Shown here: in pieces, positions 5,889 through 9,698 of the stretch
Numbering within the stretch: position 1 is the stretch's first letter
Layout: each line of letters begins with the position of its first letter
Source of the DNA: Ardenticatenales bacterium
GTDB taxonomy: Bacteria > Chloroflexota > Anaerolineae > Promineifilales > UBA4811
Direction of reading: 5' to 3'
DNA length: 9,698 nucleotides
Assembly (NCBI GenBank): GCA_013139935.1
Contig: WSZX01000427.1
Coordinates: 1 to 9,698 of the forward strand
Notes under the pieces: generated by a model
What the model saw: only the letters and a program-made list of their open reading frames with translations
The model's database searches: none
Told to the model about the DNA's origin: nothing
Position numbers and translations under genes: made by a program

Positions 5889-6914
5889 GTGAGTAGAATC
5901 CTTGTCACCGGGGGAGCCGGGTTCATCGGCGTCAACCTTGCCCATCGCCTGATCTCAGAGGGGCATCATGTCGTCGTCTATGATAACCTGTCGCGGCACG
6001 GAGCAGACGTAAACCTGGAGTGGCTCCGGACCGCGTTTGGGGACCGCTTTGTCTTTGTGCCCGGGGACGTGCGTGATTGGAAAGCGGTCAAGCAGGCGGC
6101 CGCCGGTGTTGAGCGTATCTACCACCTCGCCAGCCAGGTGGCGGTTACGACCTCCGTTTCCAACCCCAGGGAAGACTTTGAGATCAATGCACTGGGGACG
6201 TTCAACCTGCTGGAGGCAGCCCGCGATGTGGCCGATGACCCCATCTTTGTCTATGCCTCCACCAACAAGGTTTATGGGGCCATGAACCAGGTAGGCGTCA
6301 TCGAGGAGAGATCCCGCTATCGCTACCGCGATTGTCCGGCCGGGGTACCGGAGAGCTACCCGCTTGATTTCCACTCCCCGTATGGATGCTCGAAAGGAGC
6401 CGGTGATCAGTACACCCATGACTATGCCCGGATCTACGGCCTGCGAACCATTGTCTTTCGTCAATCGTGCATCTATGGCCCGATGCAGTTCGGGGTCGAA
6501 GACCAGGGCTGGGTGGCCCATTTCTTGATTGCCGCCACGCTCGGCCGGCCCATAACCATATACGGTGACGGCAAGCAGGTGCGGGACCTGCTCTACGTGG
6601 ACGATTTGATCGATGCCTACGAATTGGCGGTGCAGCACATCGACGTCACGGCCGGGCAGATCTACAACCTGGGCGGCGGCCCGGATTTCGCACTGTCCGT
6701 TTGGGCCGAATTTGGCCCATTGACAGAAGAGTTGCTGGGACGGCCGGTGGCAGTTCGGCGCGGGGACTGGCGGCCGGGAGATCAAAAAATCTTTATCGCC
6801 GACGTGCGCAAGGCTGAACGGGGATTTGGCTGGCGGCCACGTGTGTCACCGGCCGATGGAATACCTCGGCTTTTGCGATGGGTGCAGGACCATCGCCATC
6901 TCTTTCGGCGCTGA
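5889..6914 (+). CDS. NAD-dependent nucleotide-sugar epimerase, CDP-paratose 2-epimerase-like
   Basis: This is an extended short-chain dehydrogenase/reductase of 341 residues. The Rossmann motif GGAGFIG is at 8-14, ASTNKVYG at 123-130 provides the catalytic Ser/Thr, and YGCSK at 165-169 is the YxxxK pair. The later blocks FRQSCIYGP (190-198), QFGVEDQGWV (200-209), YGDGKQVRD (225-233), YVDDL (236-240) and GDWRPGDQ (292-299) closely resemble CDP-paratose 2-epimerases, which interconvert CDP-paratose and CDP-tyvelose for surface polysaccharides. The actual sugar is an inference. The start is GTG 5889, because SRILVTGG must open the fold and GGAG lies 5 nt upstream. Earlier in-frame ATGs lie inside rimI. 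It begins 13 nt after rimI and is probably co-transcribed, although no other sugar gene is nearby. Confidence 0.9.
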   Translation: MSRILVTGGAGFIGVNLAHRLISEGHHVVVYDNLSRHGADVNLEWLRTAFGDRFVFVPGDVRDWKAVKQAAAGVERIYHLASQVAVTTSVSNPREDFEINALGTFNLLEAARDVADDPIFVYASTNKVYGAMNQVGVIEERSRYRYRDCPAGVPESYPLDFHSPYGCSKGAGDQYTHDYARIYGLRTIVFRQSCIYGPMQFGVEDQGWVAHFLIAATLGRPITIYGDGKQVRDLLYVDDLIDAYELAVQHIDVTAGQIYNLGGGPDFALSVWAEFGPLTEELLGRPVAVRRGDWRPGDQKIFIADVRKAERGFGWRPRVSPADGIPRLLRWVQDHRHLFRR

Positions 6915-7044
6915 ACCGGGCTGTCCGCGCATGTCAGATGACCCTGGCGGCCGGTGTTCAAAACAGGTAGAATGCCGTTGCCCTTGCAGTTCCACACTGC
7001 CATGGGAGAACCGGTGGGGTGTCCGTTTTCGACGCCCTCTCTCG

Positions 7045-7061
7045 CTATGATTCGCTCATAG
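7045..7061 (+). promoter_or_regulatory. Inverted repeat over a possible -10 box upstream of the glycosylase gene
   Basis: CTATGA (7045-7050) and TCATAG (7056-7061) form a perfect 6-bp inverted repeat with a 5-nt centre. The left arm includes TATGAT (7046-7051), a five-of-six match to a -10 box. No good -35 box is seen 16-18 bp upstream. It could be a promoter with an operator, or chance. I recognise nothing else in the 180-bp gap from 6915 to 7094 apart from the ribosome-binding site at 7083-7089. Confidence 0.25.
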
Positions 7062-7094
7062 CCCCATGCAGACACCAACCTTGAGGTGAGTGAA

Positions 7095-7700
7095 ATGGAT
7101 GAAACACTGGAGCACATTGCTGCCGATGTCCGGGCTTGCCGGGCCTGTGACTTGTACCACAGCCGTTCCCAAGCAGTGCCTGGACAAGGCCCCGTTGATG
7201 CCAGGGTGATATTCATTGGCGAAGGGCCTGGTTTTCATGAGGATCAGCAGGGAGTGCCATTCGTCGGCGCTGCCGGCGAATTCCTTGAGGAACTGCTGGC
7301 CATGATTGGCCTCAAACGCCGTGAGGTCTTTATTGCCAATGTGATAAAGTGCCGCCCGCCCGGCAACCGTGATCCCCGTCCGGATGAGATCGAAGCATGT
7401 AGTGGGTTCCTGGACCGGCAGATCGCGCTCATTCGACCTCTGGTCATCGTCACGCTTGGCCGTTTCTCCATGGCCCGCTACTTTCCCCACGCCAAGATAT
7501 CCCACATTCATGGGCAACCGCGCAAGATTGACGGCATTCTCTACTACCCCATGTACCACCCGGCCGCTGCCCTGCATCAGCCCTCGCTCCGTCCCAAGGT
7601 AGAGGAGGACATGGCAAGAATCCCAGACCTCATGGCCAGGATAGACGAGTTCCCGGACACACCTCCTCAGGAGCAGGTGACCCAACTGCACCTCTTCTAG
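7095..7700 (+). CDS. udg: Type 4 uracil-DNA glycosylase ([4Fe-4S])
   Basis: This enzyme removes uracil from DNA to start base excision repair. The 201-residue protein has the four cysteines expected to bind the iron-sulfur cluster: C15 and C18 (CRAC), C86 in NVIKCRPPGNRDP, and C102. The catalytic motif A reads GEGPGFHEDQQGVPFVG at 42-58, where most family members have GEAPG. Motif B is YHPAAAL at 154-160. I chose ATG 7095 because GAGGTGA at 7083-7089 is correctly placed for it. The GTG at 7086 lies inside that ribosome-binding site. The protein ends in QLHLF (197-201), a match to the QLxLF beta clamp-binding motif. It has its own 180-bp upstream gap, so it may be transcribed separately from the epimerase. 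Confidence 0.93.
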   Translation: MDETLEHIAADVRACRACDLYHSRSQAVPGQGPVDARVIFIGEGPGFHEDQQGVPFVGAAGEFLEELLAMIGLKRREVFIANVIKCRPPGNRDPRPDEIEACSGFLDRQIALIRPLVIVTLGRFSMARYFPHAKISHIHGQPRKIDGILYYPMYHPAAALHQPSLRPKVEEDMARIPDLMARIDEFPDTPPQEQVTQLHLF

Positions 7701-7791
7701 GACGGCCGGCACCCTGACCCCCAAGGACTCTCGTCAGCGCTGATTCGCGCCCCCGACGCAGAACGCCGGGCGGGTGGTAGGATGCAATGTT

Positions 7792-7818
7792 CCCTATCAC
7801 CCTCCCCCACCCCACCCC
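7792..7818 (-). other. G-quadruplex motif in the 7701-7924 spacer
   Basis: Read on the minus strand from 7818, runs of 4, 4, 5 and 3 guanines are separated by single bases, and a further run of 3 follows after 5 bases. This is a textbook parallel G-quadruplex pattern with 1-nt loops. The plus strand is the matching C-rich i-motif sequence. It lies in the non-coding spacer between the glycosylase and the thiamine promoter, about 105 bp upstream of the -35 box. In the rest of 7701-7924 I see only a 10-bp palindrome at 7734-7743. I find no convincing intrinsic terminator for the glycosylase gene. Confidence 0.5.
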
Positions 7819-7924
7819 TGCCAGCTTTTCTCACCTGCACTGCCCGCAGGCGCAAGTGTGTGCAGCAGCGGAATTGCAGAGAGGACGGTGCCTCACTTGT
7901 ATTCTACACTCTCACCTCCCGCGT

Positions 7925-7953
7925 TTGACAGGTCCTATTGTTGGCATTATAAT
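7925..7953 (+). promoter_or_regulatory. Consensus sigma70-type promoter of the thiamine operon
   Basis: TTGACA (7925-7930) and TATAAT (7948-7953) both match the consensus at all six positions and are spaced by the ideal 17 bp. The predicted start is near 7960, just before the TPP aptamer. Such a promoter should be strong without an activator, leaving control to the riboswitch. Confidence 0.85.
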
Positions 7954-7967
7954 CAATTGCACAAAAG

Positions 7968-8051
7968 TACGGGGAGCTTGCGATGCAGGCTGAGAGGAGG
8001 GTGTGGACCCTTGACCCGCGTACCTGATCTGGGTAATGCCAGCGTAGGGAG
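7968..8051 (+). promoter_or_regulatory. TPP riboswitch (THI element) aptamer
   Basis: The conserved core of the thiamine pyrophosphate aptamer is visible. CTGAGA is at 7990-7995, ACCCTTGA at 8007-8014, ACCTGATCTGGGTAATGCCA at 8022-8041, then GCGTAGGGA to 8050. Stems that can be drawn are AGCTTGC/GCAGGCT (7975-7981 with 7985-7991, one G-U pair), GGGT/ACCC (7999-8002 with 8007-8010) and CTGG/CCAG (8029-8032 with 8039-8042). It sits just downstream of a consensus promoter and directly upstream of an intrinsic terminator and the thiN gene. TPP binding should therefore reduce expression of thiN, the small ORF and thiB. The outer boundaries are approximate. Confidence 0.96.
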
Positions 8052-8057
8052 AAAGAC

Positions 8058-8087
8058 AAGGGCTTCCCCAGATGGAAGCTCTTTTTT
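8058..8087 (+). terminator. Intrinsic terminator of the TPP riboswitch (expression platform)
   Basis: GGGCTTCC (8060-8067) pairs with GGAAGCTC (8074-8081), giving 8 pairs with one G-U, a 6-nt loop, and six T residues at 8082-8087. Flanking A-T pairs can extend the stem. It lies 13 nt before the thiN start, so it acts as an attenuator. A possible antiterminator pairs GAGCTT in the aptamer (7974-7979) with AAGCTC (8076-8081). That pairing cannot coexist with the aptamer stem or the terminator. Confidence 0.88.
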
Positions 8088-8100
8088 ATGGGTGGGTGGC

Positions 8101-8751
8101 ATGAGGCGAGCCGTAATCTTTGCCAATGGAGAGATGTCGGACCCGGGCGTCATTCGCTCGATGCTCCGGCCGGACGACTGGATCATCGCCGCTGATGGCG
8201 GCGCGCGGCACGCCCTGGCCTGCGGCCGCCCCCCCCACCTGGTCATTGGTGACATGGACTCGATCCCGCCTGCCATTCGGACAGAGCTGGAAACCCAAGG
8301 CACCAAGTTCCTCGCCTTTCCGGCCGCCAAAGACGAGACAGATCTGGAACTCGCTCTTCTGCACGCTGCCGCCGAGGGTGCCACCGACATCCTGGTGGCG
8401 GGCGCCCTCGGCGGGCGACTCGATCAGACGCTGGCAAACATTCAACTACTGGCCCGCCCCGAAATCGCCCCCCTCCATGTTCAGGTTGTGGACGGCCGCC
8501 TGACTGCAATCCTGATCCACCAAGAGGCAACCATCCACGGTCAAGCGGGAGATCGAATCTCTCTCATCCCGCTGGGAGGAGACGCACGAGACGTCCACGC
8601 CAGCGGGCTGGCCTGGCCGTTGGCGGGCGAAACCCTGCGCTTTGGCGAGGCGCGTGGTGTGAGCAACGTGATGACCGGTGCAATCGCTCAGATTCAACTG
8701 GCAGGCGGGTGGTTGATCTGCATTCACTCGCCCGGACGCCGCCAGAGATGA
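8101..8751 (+). CDS. thiN: Thiamine pyrophosphokinase
   Basis: This enzyme transfers pyrophosphate from ATP to thiamine, making TPP in one step in the cytoplasm. The 216-residue protein shows the family motifs in order: ADGGARHAL at 31-39, GDMDSI at 50-55, KDETDLELAL at 77-86, GALGGRLDQTLANI at 101-114 and GVSNV at 186-190. The start at ATG 8101 follows GGTGGG just after the terminator T-run. An open frame extends further upstream through the riboswitch and is not coding. A run of eight C at 8229-8236 lies inside the gene, between the first two motifs. The gene is first in the riboswitch-controlled operon and overlaps the next small ORF by ATGA (8748-8751). It allows salvaged thiamine, imported with the help of ThiB, to be used directly. 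Confidence 0.94.
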   Translation: MRRAVIFANGEMSDPGVIRSMLRPDDWIIAADGGARHALACGRPPHLVIGDMDSIPPAIRTELETQGTKFLAFPAAKDETDLELALLHAAAEGATDILVAGALGGRLDQTLANIQLLARPEIAPLHVQVVDGRLTAILIHQEATIHGQAGDRISLIPLGGDARDVHASGLAWPLAGETLRFGEARGVSNVMTGAIAQIQLAGGWLICIHSPGRRQR

Positions 8752-8881
8752 GAGTGCGGAAAAAGCGCATGAAGGTCCTGCCGCGTAATAAAAAGCACAC
8801 CTTCAAGTTTCCCTCTTGCGGCGCGGAACTGCCGAGGGGACGGTGTCCTATCTGTCTTTCGACACCCTCAGAGATGAGAGT
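8743..8881 (+). repeat. 13-bp direct repeat, two copies 126 bp apart
   Basis: CAGAGATGAGAGT occurs at 8743-8755 and at 8869-8881. The first copy contains the ATG of the small ORF. The second lies inside that ORF in the same reading frame (the spacing is 42 codons), giving MRV in the first copy and EMRV in the second. It may be a relic of a local duplication. Confidence 0.6.
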
Positions 8882-8927
8882 AACTGCAGATGGGTGCCCG
8901 CGCTCAACGGGACAGATAGAGAAGTGA
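8748..8927 (+). CDS. Small zinc-ribbon-like protein between thiN and thiB
   Basis: This 59-residue ORF encodes a basic N-terminus (MRVRKKRMKV) followed by FPSCGAELPRGRCPICLS at 21-38, which resembles a short rubredoxin-like zinc ribbon. The usual form would be CPxCG...CPxC. Here the first cysteine position is F21, encoded by TTT at 8808-8810, leaving C24, C33 and C36, with a further C50 downstream. Its ATG overlaps the thiN stop (ATGA), and its TGA lies within the ribosome-binding site of thiB. Both features are typical of coupled genes. There is no strong ribosome-binding site of its own. I do not recognise a function. It could be a real small metal-binding protein, a decaying one that has lost a ligand, or an open spacer. 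One G-to-T change would explain the missing cysteine. Confidence 0.45.
   Translation: MRVRKKRMKVLPRNKKHTFKFPSCGAELPRGRCPICLSTPSEMRVTADGCPRSTGQIEK
8848..8919 (+). repeat. 9-bp inverted repeat spanning the end of the small ORF
   Basis: CTATCTGTC (8848-8856) is the exact reverse complement of GACAGATAG (8911-8919). The loop is 54 nt, and two G-U pairs can extend the stem inward. A second inverted pair, GGTGTC (8842-8847) with GACACC (8861-8866), is interlaced and would compete with it. The right arm ends 7 nt before the thiB Shine-Dalgarno sequence. Confidence 0.45.
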
Positions 8928-8932
8928 GGAGG
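8927..8932 (+). promoter_or_regulatory. Shine-Dalgarno sequence of thiB
   Basis: A perfect AGGAGG lies 8 nt before the GTG at 8941 and decides that start. Its first base is the last base of the small ORF's TGA stop, so ribosomes ending there would be placed to reinitiate on thiB. Confidence 0.85.
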
Positions 8933-8940
8933 CAATTGCA

Positions 8941-9698
8941 GTGAAAAAGCTACATCTGATTCTCCTGGGCTTGGCGACTGTCCTGTCAATAGTCGCTTGC
9001 GGGCCCAAGGAGCCCCAGCCCCTTCGGCTGATAACCCACGATAGCTTTAGCGTGAGTGAAGAGGTGCTGAGGGCCTTTGAGGAAGAACATGACATCACCG
9101 TCGAGTTGCTCCCATCGGGAGATGCCGGCGCCGCTCTCAACCAGGTGATCCTCAGCAAGGACGATCCACTGGCGGATCTCTTTTTTGGCATAGACAGCAC
9201 CTTCCTGAGCCGGGCTCTCGATGCTGGCATCTTTGAGCCCTATAATTCTCCCATGCTCGACAACGTGCCGGACCAGTTCAAACTGGACCCCGCCAACCGA
9301 TTGCTGCCGGTGGACTATGGCGACGTGTGCCTCAACTACGACAGAGGCTGGTTTGTTGAGCGAAATCTGGCGCCACCCTCCAGCTTGGAGGACCTGGTCC
9401 GGCCGGAATACACTGGCCTCCTGGTGGTAGAGAACCCCGCGACGTCCTCCCCAGGCCTGGCCTTCTTGTTGGCCACAATCGGCCACTTTGGGACCGACGG
9501 CTACCTTGACTATTGGACCGATCTGCGAGCCAACAATGTATTGATCACCGACGGCTGGGAGGATGCCTACTGGGGGCAGTTCACCGCCGCCTCGGATGGC
9601 GACCGGCCGATAGTCGTCAGCTATGCCAGCAGTCCCCCGGCCGAGGTCTTTTTTGCCGAAGAAGAGTTGGCCGAGGCGCCCACGGCCGCTGTCGTGGC
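8941..9698 (+). CDS. thiB: Thiamine ABC transporter substrate-binding lipoprotein ThiB (partial, 3' end outside)
   Basis: 252 codons are visible before the window ends. ThiB is the extracytoplasmic receptor that delivers thiamine, and usually its phosphates, to the ThiP-ThiQ ABC transporter. The product starts from GTG with KKLHLILLGLATVLS and a lipobox IVAC, giving the lipid-anchored cysteine at residue 20. This suits a receptor without a free periplasm, or an anchored one. Family signatures include LRLITHDSF at 28-36, FFGIDSTFLSRALDAGIFEP at 81-100, VDYGDVCLNYD at 104-114, VENPATSSPGLAFL at 163-176 and SYASSP at 227-232. The aromatic W206, Y210 and W211 lie where the family binds thiamine. 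It is third in the TPP-riboswitch operon. thiP and thiQ would be expected to the right of 9698. Confidence 0.93.
   Translation, partial: MKKLHLILLGLATVLSIVACGPKEPQPLRLITHDSFSVSEEVLRAFEEEHDITVELLPSGDAGAALNQVILSKDDPLADLFFGIDSTFLSRALDAGIFEPYNSPMLDNVPDQFKLDPANRLLPVDYGDVCLNYDRGWFVERNLAPPSSLEDLVRPEYTGLLVVENPATSSPGLAFLLATIGHFGTDGYLDYWTDLRANNVLITDGWEDAYWGQFTAASDGDRPIVVSYASSPPAEVFFAEEELAEAPTAAVV

Noticed and set aside
5955..6785. 276-codon minus-strand open frame inside the epimerase gene
   Set aside because: It is the exact antisense of a well-conserved SDR gene. High GC content produces such frames.
7734..7743. 10-bp palindrome TCAGCGCTGA
   Set aside because: It has no loop or T-run and so is not a terminator. 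A single such palindrome is expected by chance in GC-rich DNA.
7774..8100. Upstream in-frame extension of thiN
   Set aside because: It would run through the promoter, the TPP riboswitch and the terminator. Conserved ThiN sequence begins at 8101.
1..9698. Frequent CGGCCG, CCGGCC and GGCCGG hexamers throughout
   Set aside because: They are visibly common, but I cannot count them against a background model. They may simply reflect GC content and Gly/Arg/Pro/Ala codon use.
1..9698. CRISPR arrays, insertion sequences, tRNA or rRNA genes
   Set aside because: I found no regularly spaced repeats, no transposase-like ORF, no cloverleaf-like sequence with a GTTCAAATC-type arm, and no rRNA motifs.

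Overview
The window reads as an ordinary chromosomal segment of a fairly GC-rich bacterium. It carries small, tightly packed housekeeping operons, consensus sigma70-type promoters, clear Shine-Dalgarno sites and frequent GTG starts. The mix of genes (DUF401 permease, YjbQ, a DUF4349 protein, tsaE-tsaB-rimI, a CDP-paratose epimerase-like SDR, a type 4 [4Fe-4S] uracil-DNA glycosylase, and a TPP-riboswitch thiamine operon with a lipoprotein ThiB) would suit Chloroflexota such as Anaerolineae. That placement is an impression from gene content, not a proof. I see no mobile element, CRISPR array, tRNA, rRNA or phage gene.

Left part (1-3907). The 3' end of an adenine deaminase gene points right and meets a leftward block. 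Read from right to left, that block holds a metallophosphoesterase (3907-3179), a DUF4349 membrane-anchored protein (3002-2070), and a YjbQ-DUF401 pair (1861-209). Gaps of about 175 and 210 bp suggest these are at least three transcription units.

Middle part (3937-7700). A compact divergent promoter region (3937-3999) separates the phosphoesterase from a rightward operon. tsaE, tsaB and rimI overlap by ATGA/GTGA junctions. tsaE and tsaB belong to t6A tRNA modification, and rimI is the ribosomal S18 acetyltransferase family. A nucleotide-sugar epimerase follows 13 nt later. After a 180-bp gap comes a type 4 uracil-DNA glycosylase whose last five residues, QLHLF, match the beta sliding clamp-binding motif.

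Right part (7701-9698). A spacer with a strong G-quadruplex motif on the minus strand leads to a perfect consensus promoter (TTGACA, 17 bp, TATAAT), a TPP riboswitch and an intrinsic terminator. These control thiamine pyrophosphokinase, a small zinc-ribbon-like ORF and the thiamine-binding lipoprotein ThiB, whose gene runs off the window. The logic is thiamine uptake plus direct pyrophosphorylation to TPP, shut off by TPP. The YjbQ gene at 1466-1861 may be a second thiamine-linked gene.

I did not find a convincing undescribed system. The most worthwhile leads are the small Cys-containing ORF coupled between thiN and thiB, the clamp-binding tail of the glycosylase, the G-quadruplex motif, and the riboswitch switching mechanism.
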